From: Lactarius indigo
Lineage: Eukaryota > Basidiomycota > Agaricomycetes > Russulales > Russulaceae
Assembly: GCA_025766275.1 (NCBI GenBank)
Contig: JAFKAC010000010.1
Location: forward strand, 992,001-1,056,000
Reading direction: 5' to 3'
Length of the DNA: 64,000 nucleotides
Part shown: piece after piece, positions 11,069 to 22,156 of the stretch
How the letters are laid out: each line of letters begins with the position of its first letter
Numbering within the stretch: the first letter of the stretch is position 1
Notes under the pieces: model-generated
Databases searched by the model: none
What the model was told of the DNA's origin: nothing
What the model saw: only the letters and a program-made list of their open reading frames with translations
Translations under genes and position numbers: made by a program

Positions 11069-12428
11069 GGCGGCGGTAATGGAGTGGTGGGGGGCAGATC
11101 TGTAGAGCGCGAGGGCGAGCAAAGCTCATATTCCTTGCAGATCCTTTAAGAAGTAGACACCTTCACATCTGCCACAACCGTAGTAAGGGCAATTACCGCC
11201 GACTGAATGTCGATTGTGTGGAGAATTAGAGGCTGTGCCGTACTAAAGAGACACAAATTCGGTCGAAAGTTGCTCGGTGGATAGGGAAGAACATCCTCGA
11301 GGCGGTGGCTGGCTCGACACTACGGCGCACTACCTCACCTCTACTTCTACTTAGCTTCTACTTGATTTCCGTCGCCTGTATTGAGGCCTTCCTTTCCTAT
11401 AACTCCATCACCTTGCATGAGAACTGCAGGTGGTATCGCCTCATGATCAATAGCATCCTAGAGTGTCCCGTACTCACGGACCATACACTCCGCTCTGAGT
11501 GCAATGTCATAAGGTACCTGTAGCAGACAGCCCCATCTACTAGATCCTTCGCCTCACACTGGGTCTATGTAAAGTACCAAGACCACTCAACTGAGCATTA
11601 TACATGGTCTGCGCTCTGATTAATTCTCATTCCATATGCCAGGCTTGTGGTTCAGCATGGTGCACGCCGATCACTCGGCTCACAAGCCACACTTGCTCGC
11701 GGTGGCTCGCTCAACAAGCGATTCAAGTATTGTTGGTGGTGCGGGAATTGGGATTTGCGGGTGCGATGCATGAGCGTAGAGGAGACAGTGCTCTTGGTGA
11801 TAGAGCGACATGGCGAACCGTCCGGTCGGTTATCGGCGGCTTATCCCACCCCGTCGAACCCGAATTCCCTTCTGTACCAGCACCGCCATTCGTCCTCGGC
11901 CACGGCGGATCTGAACGTATCAACGACAGCTGACTATATTCCTCAAGGTGTTCACTCTTCGTGACGTCGGTTTCAAATCGGACATTCTGAACGAATGCGG
12001 ACAATGTATCATCAAGATCCCAGACCCGCGGAGACGAGTGCAGCAACCACGTTGTTTGTCGGCACGCTTTCGGCACATTGTATACAAGTGCAGCTTCTGG
12101 GCGTAGCAGAGGGGGGGATCTATTTGACGCACTCTCGTCCGGTTTGAGGCGTGTGACTCACCGCTTTCAACCCAGCTATCATCAGAAAGAAGGTGTATCG
12201 CTTTCTAAATTGATGATGACCATGCGACTCGCGGCGTTTGCGAAGCCGTGGACAGACCAGGTGACCCTCCGTATCCGAGCCTCAGGCCTGTTCAAGTTTC
12301 ATCTCATGGACTCAAGCATCGCGACTCCCCTTCGTCTTCGTGCTCTTTCAATACTGGCTTTCTCTAACCATCATTCTTCCTTCCGCCCATCAACTTGATC
12401 TAGCCCCCCGAGTGCTCTAGAGATTATC

Positions 12429-13021
12429 ATGCACCCCGGAACGAAGTACATCGCTCTGGTTTCGCTATGCCTACTTGCCAAGCTAGGTTGTATCGGCCTT
12501 CTTCGATCAGGGTTCCCATCACCCAGTCACTGTAAGTCTTTCCCCCCCCCCTCGACGCATTTACTTACACTGGGCCCGGCACAGCTTACGTCGGCACGGA
12601 CTACCCTCGTACCTGGGACATCGGCATTCTTCCACCCGTCCTAATGAACATCGAGTCCACGAAGCACTATCAGCTCTCTGGGTACAGCGCCGATGCCGAA
12701 TGGGCAGCACTCGCCCCGAACAAAGGAACCATCTATCTCGGACCACAGCATCGGCCGTTCAGCATCTCCCTGTTCCACCAGCTACGTTGTTTAGACGTAA
12801 TCAGGCGCGACATCACCGAATCGCTTCCTCCAGAGGAGAGTAAGCTGAGCCGGCACTGTCTCAACTATATGCGGCAGATGGTGCTCTGCCGCACGGACCT
12901 CGCGGTGGACCCCGTGCTGGGTAGAGAGCTTGAAGCCGAAGTTCGCGCTGAGACCAACCAGTGTGTCGACTGGAGGCGCGTGTATCAAAACCTGGAAGAG
13001 AACCAGCGAGAGTACGCTTGA
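12429..13021 (+). CDS. UstYa-like (DUF3328) oxidase-family protein
   Basis: Two exons, 12429-12531 and 12585-13021, join in frame through a 53-nt GT..AG intron to give 179 aa. Residues about 7-28 form a hydrophobic N-terminal anchor (ALVSLCLLAKLGCIGLL). The two DUF3328 signature motifs are present: HQLRC at residues 99-103 and HCLNYMRQ from residue 125, followed by MVLCRTDLAVDP. In UstYa-type proteins, which act in ustiloxin and cyclochlorotine pathways, paired His/Cys motifs are needed for oxidative cyclisation of peptides. Here the first motif has Arg where the ascomycete form has His (HxxHC); I believe this is common in basidiomycete members. The pathway it serves is not visible; no precursor peptide gene was found. 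The neighbouring P450 array makes an oxidative tailoring role plausible. Confidence 0.85.
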
Positions 13022-13499
13022 TGGTGAAGTGGGTTTCCTCCTTGTCGCATGCGGAATGACATCGTGTCCCTGCTAAACCAGAAACGTCTAGTCGCACCGG
13101 TAGCAACTCTGCTCTAGGACCATTTCGGACAAACATTTGGTCAGCGCGCTGTAATAATCGTGGCGTTTCATGGGGTTTTGGCGATTCTGATACATCCGTC
13201 GTCTATGTATGATGGCGATTGTAAATCTGTCAAGGTTTGATCGATTTGATCCACAGTACGAACTGATACCTTTTCGTAAATGGACAGCTAGCTCGTGGCA
13301 TTTTGTGGCGTGATCAAAAATATCCGAGTCGGTTCCGCGGCATCATTGTACCCAGCCGGGACCGGTGGCGTCGTCTCTGTCGTTTACAAAGGCTGTCTTT
13401 CTAGTCCATGCGACCAGAACTAGAATGTTCATCTCTGTTCTTATCTCTACAGGTATACCTCAAGAGTATCGACCGCGACAGTTCACAACGTTTGCAGGG

Positions 13500-14535
13500 C
13501 GAAAGTCTTCACGAATCCGTCGTGGCGTGCTTGAGCCCGAGATGGAGTTGTGTGGCTGGACTGAATGATTGAAGATAGAGATATCCCATATTCTTTCCCA
13601 TGGCCACCAATTGATGCCCATGATCTAGCAAAGCCACGGAGCGCTCCTTCTCCTTCCCTTCAAGCCTCCTGTATGTCACCACAAAATGAGAGTTTTTTTC
13701 TTTTTTTTTTTTCTTTTCCAAATTAAATGCGATACACTCATCTTACGATGGCCCGAGGATCACGATCGTCCTACGATCCCCCGCGGAGGCTGCAGCACCT
13801 AACTTTCGACATCGTGTGAAGCCACGCGGTCACTTGACATTCATTAAGGGCAATTCCATTGCCATCACCTTAATAAAAATGAAATGTTGGAGCCAGCGTG
13901 GATCTTCATGCCTTCAGGAGTGCAGTGAAGCCCGTTCCGTAACGATCCGTGCGTGCGTCCTTGGGAAAATACGAGGCGTAGAGTTCAAAAAAAAAAAAGA
14001 AAACAAGGCGAAGAACCCAGCAGAAGATTTTTGGCTGGATTTTTCGTCCTTATGAGTGGGACAACAAAACCAATCGGAGTCTCTACCTGATCAAACCGTC
14101 TCCTCCCTACCAGCACGATAAAATGACTCACAGAGGTGTCCTTCAGGTAGAGACTTTTCAGATGCGACGGAAACAAATACCCGAAAGAGAAAGAAAGCAC
14201 GCCAGCACAGTCATTGTCGGACGTGAGAGAGTCACTACGTGTGGGGAACTTTGATTAAGGCCAGTGAGGGAAGGTATGGCTCGAAGAAAGAGCCATCAGG
14301 ACAGCCAGATCTCCGTCTCCTGGTCTCCATTAGAAAGCGAAAGCGGTCGCGTCGAATTGTAGTCATTGGTTGCCTCAAAATTACGGCTCGTGTGCGCTGC
14401 CCAAATCTTTCCATCGGGACACCATGTCACTCGCCTCGATGACATTGTGCCAAAGCACAATACTGTACTCTTACGAGAGACGAAAAGTCGTATCATAGGA
14501 AAGTGGGTGTCACGTGGGCTTGACACGTCGCCCAC
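13500..14535 (-). other. Duplicated segment with unrecognised minus-strand exons, copy 2 (decayed)
   Basis: Counterpart of 8241-9527. It retains the exon piece FPSHLKSLYLKDTS before a GTGAGT donor (about 14120-14200), a shifted and stop-containing version of the terminal exon (about 13830-13985), and the HFVVTY piece near 13680. Long T and A homopolymers (13694-13716, 13989-13999) and frame breaks show decay. Function unknown. Confidence 0.35.
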
Positions 14536-14540
14536 TGCCT

Positions 14541-16450
14541 TTTCTTGCGCTTCCTAGTCTCCGACAACAATTGTTAATGCATGGCACCGGTCAGCACTAC
14601 CCTAACTGTCTCCTGCCTCCTGCAGCGCACTGGCGATCATGCACATGTATTCCGTACCCTGATGAAAGCTGTAAAGCGTCGTCTGACTGCCAGAATCCCG
14701 ACTTGATACCTGATATGCCGACTTTTTACTCCCTTCATTCTTTGCGTCGTCCTCTGCATTTTCACTCAACAAGAAATATTCGGCAAACGGTGTGCGCGAA
14801 TGGTGTCCTCTTCAGCCCTCCAGCTCCCCTGACTTTACCTCGTTCAGCTCATGAGCGAGTTTAACGACGTCGTTCTGGTATCCAATCAAGTCATTCTGAA
14901 GATAGTGCTCTGATGCAGACGTACCCCTTTGCGTGCGATCTTCACTGCCGGATCTCCCTCACGGGCGTTGCGTGTAATCGTATTTCCCTAATCAAGGAGA
15001 CACATCGGCGTTTGAACTGCCTACGTATAGGAAGCCGCGCACCTTGTTACTTTCAACCTGGGCTTGGCCCTCGGTGACGACCTCGTCGACTTTCCCCGTA
15101 ATGTCGCTGCGTCCCCACTTCCATCTGCACGAGATTAAGTTATGTCTAGGAAGAAAGTATGAGGGGTACGCACGAAACGTCTTGCCCTTTTTGGAGAGGC
15201 TCGCTCATTGTCAAAATTGCGTCGAGGTTCAGAACGTTCAGATGTGGGCGTTATGAGTAACCACCGTGATCAGAGGGGATACGAGGTGCGATGAAAATAC
15301 TACGTCATCGCTCGATCGCGACGTATGTGGATGACAAATGGCATCATAGGTGCTGTCCTTGGGAGCAGGGTTTAGTAAGGTAGGTTCTGAAGAAATATGA
15401 GTCGTCCAGGTACGATAAAGGACGTGTATGTCTATTACATTTGTTGAAGGGCATGCTCAGCGAACACTGCACGTCCTCTTTCTTTTCAAGAATCGCGAGC
15501 TCCACCAGCTGCATCTCCACTTTCCTCCGAAGTATCAACTATGTAGGCATCGGCAAGGCCCTTGGCCTTGGATTGCACCTTCCGTAAAAAGATAAAGGTG
15601 AAGTAAGACGGCGCGTCTCATCGAAGCGGCGTACAATCACATGTGCAATAGATGAAGTCTAGGAATGCCGTGCGTGTTCCTAACACGCACGGCCTTCCTT
15701 GAGTCCCCAAAGGTCGTCCTTGCCCTTAGCCCACGGTCACCGTACGACAGCTCCGCTCCGCCTTTTCTGACGACGGAAGAGAACCAGAAGTCTTTGAAAC
15801 GTTTTGGAGATATGAAGCCAAAAAGAAAGCCATTCTAGTCTCCGAGCCGCCACTCATCTCATCTCATGAATGTCTCGTGGACATCGTCGCACGGCCATCG
15901 GTACTTGCATCGGTATATATATCTCCACACGTCCTCACTTACAAACGGCGTGTTATCCTGGCGATAAATTACGCGAGCCCATTCCTTATCTGTCTGTCAT
16001 ACCCGCTTTCTGTCACCTCGATTCTTTTGTTTGACCCGAGGGCACTTTCTTTGCATTGCGGGCAGGGCATATACTGGCGTTGCCTCAATTATTGGAAATG
16101 CCTCTACGATCCCACTCATCCCGGATGCAGCGGATGGCCCAGAACTTCATTACACATGATTTCGCATCATGTCACACTTCACCAGCCTCACTAAAGAATC
16201 TCCGTCACCGGGGGTCGTCCACTCATGTTCGGAGACAACAATGACCTATCGCTTCTAATTTGTCCGATGCTTGACGCAGGACGTATGGTGGTTCACGTGG
16301 TGCACAACGGGGCACCGTAGGACCCTTACGAGGGTTCTTGTCAGTCCAGAGTTATGACCGCTAGCCCGATCTAATGCCACCGAACACTCCCGATGTTCCT
16401 CGCTTTAGTTCAGTTTTCCGGATATGATCTCTGGAAGTGTCCAAAATTCT
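14541..16450. repeat. Direct repeat flanking P450-1, left copy
   Basis: Two blocks here (about 14541-14725 and 15735-16450) match 19036-19210 and 19345-20020 in the same order and orientation, so the first P450 pseudogene sits between direct repeats. The intervening 1 kb differs in length between copies. No coding function is assigned to either block, and the rest of the stretch shows no gene I can support. Confidence 0.65.
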
Positions 16451-16663
16451 TTGGCTCGCTTACGTTCCTTCCCGATTCGATGCTCCACTGTGTGAGAAGA
16501 AACATGTACACAGTGCATCGAATCGGGAAGGAGTTTCTGCTAGACGGGAATCAATCCCATTCATTACGTTATGAGCGATGCTTCGGCCAATTGGGCCAGG
16601 GGTGAGTGAGGCTAATAGTCGGTCCTCTCTTTGAAGCACCAGTTCTTCCGATGGAAAGTAATG

Positions 16664-16675
16664 AAAGTATAAGAG
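16664..16675 (+). promoter_or_regulatory. TATA-like element upstream of P450-1
   Basis: The sequence aaagtataagag lies about 50 nt before the position equivalent to the start codon. The same element stands before P450-3 (30168-30180), followed in both by gctgagctgctgcc, so a core promoter was duplicated along with the gene. Confidence 0.5.
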
Positions 16676-16720
16676 CTGTGTCCTACTACATTTGGTGCTC
16701 GGCGCTGCTGAGCTGCTGCC

Positions 16721-18638
16721 ACGTCTTCCATGCTTATTGCCTCGATAACCTGTCCCTTTGGGCCACTGGGGTCTCACATCAGCACCTGATTCTCACATTT
16801 TGGATCTTAATCGGCTTTGCCGTTTTCTCGACAGCGCGTTATTTTCAGAGCCCATGGCGAAAGTTTCCACCGAGCCCACGAGGTCTCCCTCTCCTTGGAA
16901 ACGTCCTGCAGTTGCGTGGCCCGCAATGGCCCACTTTCGTCAAGTGGAACCAACAATTCGATCGGTCACGTTTTTTTCCTCTGTCGCTGCGTGGTTCTCT
17001 CTGAGTCCCTGTTTAGGCGACGTTTTCTACTTAAATGCGATGGGACAACCTATAGTCGTTCTTAACACCCAGAAGGCTGCAGCAGATCTATTGGACCGCT
17101 GTGCCGCGATCTACTCTGACCGCCCGCGCAACATCGTCGCTGCGGAAATTCTCTGCGGTGGTTTGGCCATCCCCATTCTGACTTACGGGCCATTGTGTGT
17201 CGATTTTTTCATCATTATCAACTTTTCCTGACGATCGTATAGGTGGCGTAGAATGCGCAAAGCCATCCACGAAGGTCTCAACAAGTCCTTCGAGGTCCCA
17301 CAACTTAATGAAGCTATTCTACTAACCTCTGGGCTCCTCGCTCAACCCGCGATGTGGGACCAGCACATTCGTCGAACGACTGCGTCTCTCACCATGTCTA
17401 TCACATATGATACTCAACCGATAGTCTCAGAGCAGGATTCGAGGGTCAAGGCCATCAATGATTTTATGGCACGTATGACACGGTCAGCTCTTCCCGGTGC
17501 TCACTTGGTGGAATATCTTCCGTGGATGATACACATTCCGAGCAGGTGAGGCGTTTTCTGGGCGAACAGCTTAAACTCACAACGATTACGTTGTAGGTTT
17601 GCCAAGTGGAAACGCGATGCAGAGTATTGGTGCGAGAAGGATTCGGCGATGTTTGTGAGCCTATTCAATAATGTCCGCAAGAAGCTGGTTCGTTCTAGTC
17701 TTCATGGAGCCAACACTATGGCTAACTCCGCGTCAGTTGAAAGGTATAGACCGCCCAGGTCTCGTAGGAACTTGGATTAAGGACGCCGACCGGTATGGGC
17801 TGTCTGAACGCGAGACTGCCTGGCTCGCTGGGATGACGTAGTACGCGCATGTACTCTCTCCGGGGTTAGCTTTTTGTCACTCATAATGTATACCAGCGCG
17901 GCAGGTTCGGACACATCGGCCGCAACCATGGCGTGGTGGATGCTCGCAATGGTCACGTATCCGGACGTACAGAGACGTGCTCAAGCAGAGATCGACTCGG
18001 TAGTTGGCCGAACATGTATTCCAACATTTTCTGATTTTCAGCACCTACCCTACATCCACGCCGTGGTCAAGGAAACGCTGCGATGACGACCCATGGGCCC
18101 TCTTGGCCTCCCACATCTCTCGACCAAGGATGACTGGTATAATGACATGTTCATTCCAAAGGGTACCACCATGATAGCCAACATTTGGAACCTCAACCGC
18201 GACCCCACAATATATGGTGCAGACGCCGCGCACTTCAATCCGACAAGATTTTTAGACGCCAACGGCGAGGTCGCCCCGTGCCCACCTGAAACAAAGGAGG
18301 AAGGCCACGTCACGTACGGATTTGGAAGACGGGTCTGTCCAGGAAAGCACGTTGCGAACAATTCGCTCTTCATCTACATCGCGACGATCCTCTGGGCGTG
18401 TAATATTGAACCCGGGAAGGATGAGCACGAGAATGTGATCCTGATTGACGTGGATGGATGGGTAGAGGATGGAGTTCTTGTGTGAGTGTCCTCTGGTTCT
18501 AGGAACTTCCTAACTGACTGCTAGTGCGTGGTTTCGGCTTCCGACAGTCGTCCTGTCCCGTTCAAGGCTGACATCTCACCCCGTTTTCCGGAAGCTGTCA
18601 CAATGCTCGTAGGTGAGCGTGAGTTGAGCGTTCGGTAA
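16721..18638 (+). pseudogene. Cytochrome P450 copy 1, nonsense-mutated
   Basis: All seven exons of the family can be traced: a membrane-anchor exon, SPRGLPLLGNVLQLRG, DVFYLNAMGQPIVVLN, the exon starting near 17244 (WRRMRKAIHEG), GIDRPGLVGTWIKDADRYG, an I-helix AAGSDTSAA, YGFGRRVCPGKH, and a last exon ending at the TAA at 18636-18638. Three lesions stand out. The start codon used by copy 3 is ACG here (16721), with a 1-nt shift just after it. The first intron donor reads AT where the other copies have GT (16961). The tryptophan codon after the ExxR motif (KETLR) is TGA at 18084-18086, with the same frame open on both sides. A truncated product would lack the heme-binding cysteine. Confidence 0.85.
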
Positions 18639-18720
18639 CCTGAGTAAGGCGCGAGTAAACTCAGCTGTGCTAGCAACGATATAAGAGTACTGAGCATTGA
18701 GTTCAACGTCGACCTATGGT

Positions 18721-18800
18721 CATGGTGCACCGTCCCGATTCCCCAACGAAAACAAGTGAAAATATCCAATTGAAAGCAAGAGCACACACGTGAATGGAAT
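18721..18800. repeat. Shared post-P450 block
   Basis: The segment around gcaccgtccc, then cgaaaacaagtgaaaatatcc and gaatgctaggtg, recurs at about 28465-28550, 32540-32600 and 34560-34630, in each case downstream of a P450 copy. It marks the 3' part of the tandemly duplicated unit. It could include conserved 3'-end or promoter signals, or the remains of a minus-strand gene; no complete frame is shared. Confidence 0.6.
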
Positions 18801-19035
18801 GCTAGGTGAGAACGGGAAGCTGATAGATGGCAAGAGCGGAATGTGGCGGCAAGCAGCCAACTGGCTTACAGAGGCATGTGTCAGTGACGCGCAATGGCCC
18901 AGATGGACAACCATTTGGTGCCTGGCTCGCCTGGGACTGACGTACTGACAGTGAATAGCCACCAAACGTGAAACCAGTAGGTCAGACCAAGTATCGCCAA
19001 GAGCTATGCTCTGTTGCTCGCTGAGTTCACCTTTT

Positions 19036-20020
19036 TGCGCTCTTACTGTAGCCTCTGACAACAATTGCCAAGCGGTCAGCGGTGTCTGAACAACCTCCGG
19101 CCTCATGCAGCGTTTTGGCGGCCGTGCCCATGTTTTCCGCACCCAAGTGAAAGCTGAAAGGTGTCGTCTGATCGGGCAGGAGGTCAGGATCCCGACTTGA
19201 TAAGCCCAATTCCTTTCTACAAGAAACATGGATTAAACGGTCTGCGTGAAGGGTTTCACACTCGTTAGCTCTCCAAGCATCAATGAATCAACAACGAAGC
19301 CGAGGAAGGCCACGCATATTCCTCGAAGACAGCCCTTGTCCGAAGTTCGTGTGAGTCGCACGACAGCTCCGCCCCGCAGTTGCTAACGACGAAAGGGGGC
19401 CACGAAGTGATTGAGAAGCATTTTGGACTCAACTCGTCTCGCGAGTGTCACGTGATCGTGACGCTCGGCCATCGGTATGTATATACACCGATTGATATCG
19501 CCGACACTTCATTTACAAACGGCGTGTTATCCTAGCGGTGAATTAAGCGAGCCCATTCCGTCATGCCTGCTTTCTGTAACCTCGATTCGTTTTTTTTTTT
19601 TTTTTTTGATCTGATGGCGTTTTCTTTGCATTGCGCGCTGCGCACATGTTGGTGTTGCATCAATATGGAAATGCCTCTCGATCCCGCTCATAATGAGGTT
19701 GCCTCGGATGCGGCGGATGACAGCATCATGTCACACCTCACCAGCCTCACCAAGAATCTCTGTCACCCGGGGTCGTGTATTCATGTTCGGAGACAACGGT
19801 GACCTAACGCTTCGAATCCGTCCAAGGGTTGACGAACGACGTATGGTAATTATGTGTTGCACAACGGGGTACCATAAGACCCTCAGGCTGACGACTCAGG
19901 ATCTAGTCAATCCAGAGTTGTCATTGCTATCTTAAGACGTTCCGACCGAATACTCCCCACGTTCCTCGCTTTCGTTCAGTTTTCCGCTTGGTTTTCCGTA
20001 CTAAGATCTGCGTAGTGTCT
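19036..20020. repeat. Direct repeat flanking P450-1, right copy
   Basis: Counterpart of 14541-16450. It contains an expanded T run (about 19590-19607) where the left copy has only a short T-rich stretch. The region 18639-20020 otherwise holds no gene I can support. Confidence 0.65.
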
Positions 20021-20072
20021 TCAGCTTGAGCTACGCATACCCTGTGTAGACTGGCTGCGTTCTGCCTCGGTG

Positions 20073-20094
20073 GAACGAACGAACGAACGAACTC
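20073..20094. repeat. Tetranucleotide microsatellite (GAAC)n
   Basis: About five tandem copies of gaac, with no visible link to a gene. Confidence 0.8.
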
Positions 20095-20551
20095 CAGGAA
20101 CTACTACGTCTTTCCAAGCACATCCACTTGACACAGGATAAATTGTAGAATGCATGGAATGTACGTTGTAAGGCTAGCCTAAGTGCTGAGCACGAAACCG
20201 CACGTGTTCGATCACCTCGGCCTCGGGCTGTTTGTTCCCTTACCACATCTTTCCATTTCGCTTCCCTTTGTTCTTTCTTTCTTTTTTGACTTTCTTTGCT
20301 GTCACTGCTCCGCGGACTGGGTTGTATAAGTATCTTCTCTTGTGGCTGGAATAGAACTGTGCTCGTTCGCCCCCTTTTGATCGCTTAACTCTGCGTGATT
20401 GCCCCGGAAGTCAAAACCAAACGCGGGGACTCGAAAGACAATTTTCGCTGCCTCTACCCCCCTTCTCTTGGAGTGGAACACTTCCGCCTTCGAACTCACC
20501 CCCTTATTCTTCCAACAATTTCACTTTCATTCCGGTCGCCTCTGGTGGTCT

Positions 20552-20574
20552 ATGCAATATAAAAAATATAAAAC
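20552..20574 (+). promoter_or_regulatory. TATA-rich core promoter of the gag-like gene
   Basis: Two TATA-like words (atataaaaaatataaaac) stand about 465 nt upstream of the gag-like start. A long pyrimidine-rich leader follows (about 20640-21030), with no in-frame stop between 20624 and the ATG at 21038. This could be the promoter of an LTR or of a domesticated gene; I found no repeated LTR. Confidence 0.4.
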
Positions 20575-21037
20575 AGTCTCCCTCGGTCTGTGAAGCTCAC
20601 TCAAATCCAGCCCATACCCTGCCTTGTTATCGTCGTCAAGATCTAGTCATTTCCGATCACCTCCTGACCATACCGTCCTTCCCTCGTTTCTTTTTGACCT
20701 TCGTCCCACCTTGGTTGTTTCACCTTTTCTGATTTCTTGCGCTAGTTGTTACTCATTGTCTGGTGTCGTTTCCCATTTCCCATCGATATCAGGTCATCTC
20801 TCCCACCCTTGCTCCCACCCACCTTTAGATTGCACTTCGTCGTTCACTTGTTTGTCCCCTTTGATTCCCTTCGCTCCCTTTCGATTTTCCGTTGCGGTAC
20901 TGCTTTTAATCCCCCTTCATTCCAATCTTCGGACTTGCCCGGCCCGTTTGCCTTCCAATCTCGACGCCTCGATTTCACATCCCCACCGCCAATTTCATTT
21001 CTCTTTTCACCGACCATCCCACACACACCCCACGAGG

Positions 21038-21838
21038 ATGTACCACGACGACGATGACGACTCTCACGCGCCGCACATTGGACCGGCAGCAATGCCATCA
21101 CCTCGCTCGAAGCTCGCACCTTACTTTTTGGGTTATGCAGACACGTTCGAGGACTTCTTGGAGGAGTTCGAAGGCTTGGCGTACGACTGCGAACTGACAG
21201 ATCCACAGCGAGTCGACACACTCGTTCTCTATGTAGACCCCTCCTTGCATGAGCTGTGTAGGAACCTTGATGGATCTCGTTCACACAACTGGCCCCAGTT
21301 TCGGCAATCGCTCATCAACGTCTTCGGGAGCATCACTCCGCGGCATCAGATCATGAGACGAAAATTGCGCAGCTATATTCAAGGCTCTTCCAGAACGCGA
21401 ATGTATTGCGAGGGCGACGTTTTGCAGTACTACTGGGATTTCTTGTGCTACGGTGGTCCTCTAGTCCACACGGGCCACATGTCCGAAGAAGAACGCGACG
21501 CTGCGTTTTGGTGCGGATTCCACCCTGAGGATCGTGAAGCCCTTCTGCCCCGTCTTTTCGGCAAGAATCCCTTCCAGCCAAATGACGTTCCCTTCCACTT
21601 CAAAGTTGTTTACGGCTGCGCGCGTGCAGCGTTTGCGTATGGCGATCTCCTCCCACCTTGGTTGTATGCGAATCGGATGGGACACTCGAACATAAGACGC
21701 GAGCACGTATCGCGAGACACCCGCGATCTCCAAGAAGCGATGCGCGCTGTCGCCTCAAACACTGAGAGAACGGCCTCTCCCAATGAACCTCCTCCGCCTT
21801 CGAACTCACTTGGACCCCTCGGCGTCCTCACGGCGTGA
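21038..21838 (+). CDS. Solo Ty3/Gypsy-type gag-like protein
   Basis: A single uninterrupted frame of 266 aa starts at the ATG at 21038, after a long 5' leader. The start opens with an acidic run (YHDDDDDSHAPH). The body fits the retrotransposon gag fold of basidiomycete Ty3-like elements: APYFLGYADTFEDFLEEFEG, then LTDPQRVDTLVLYVDPSLHE, NWPQFRQSL and MRRKLRSYI. No zinc knuckle, protease, reverse transcriptase, RNase H or integrase follows; the frame stops at 21836-21838 and the next 300 bp is non-coding. No flanking LTR pair was found. Its intact frame among decayed neighbours suggests either a young fragment or a domesticated gag. Confidence 0.75.
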   Translation: MYHDDDDDSHAPHIGPAAMPSPRSKLAPYFLGYADTFEDFLEEFEGLAYDCELTDPQRVDTLVLYVDPSLHELCRNLDGSRSHNWPQFRQSLINVFGSITPRHQIMRRKLRSYIQGSSRTRMYCEGDVLQYYWDFLCYGGPLVHTGHMSEEERDAAFWCGFHPEDREALLPRLFGKNPFQPNDVPFHFKVVYGCARAAFAYGDLLPPWLYANRMGHSNIRREHVSRDTRDLQEAMRAVASNTERTASPNEPPPPSNSLGPLGVLTA

Positions 21839-22156
21839 CCAGTGTTCAGTCGGGATCTGCTCCAAGTCGGGTCCCGTCTCTTTACCCTTCCTCCTTACTG
21901 AGCAAAGTTTCAGGCATGCCCAATACCCGCGTTTCTGGACTTCCATCCCCCGATCTACAATAGCTTCGTAGCCCAGTACATACCGAACGTACCTCTTACG
22001 GATTCTCGTAGAGCATATCGAGTCCGTACCATTAAGTGATCGAATATTCAATTTAAAGCATAGTTAGCCGATTCGCTGAATAGTTAGAATAATGTTATTG
22101 CCCGCGACCGATATTATGAAGGTAATAGAATCATAGGCATAATGACCGTATGCATG

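Larger units (their letters stand above)
9680..13500. repeat. Segmental duplication, unit 2 (better preserved)
   Basis: Partner of 2380-5330. It keeps an intact membrane-protein gene on the minus strand and an intact UstYa-like gene on the plus strand, in the same divergent order and with the same flanks. Confidence 0.7.

Noticed and set aside
17745..17780. A frameshift shared by all P450 copies at the exon 4-5 boundary
   Set aside because: An intron from the donor after AAGCTG (or AAAAGCTG) to the (T/C)AG just before TTG/TCGAAAGG restores the frame in all copies, so no frameshift is needed.
20624..21037. An N-terminal extension of the gag-like protein
   Set aside because: The frame is open but strongly pyrimidine-rich and low complexity (Ser/Pro/Leu/Phe), with no gag similarity before the ATG at 21038. 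It reads like a leader.
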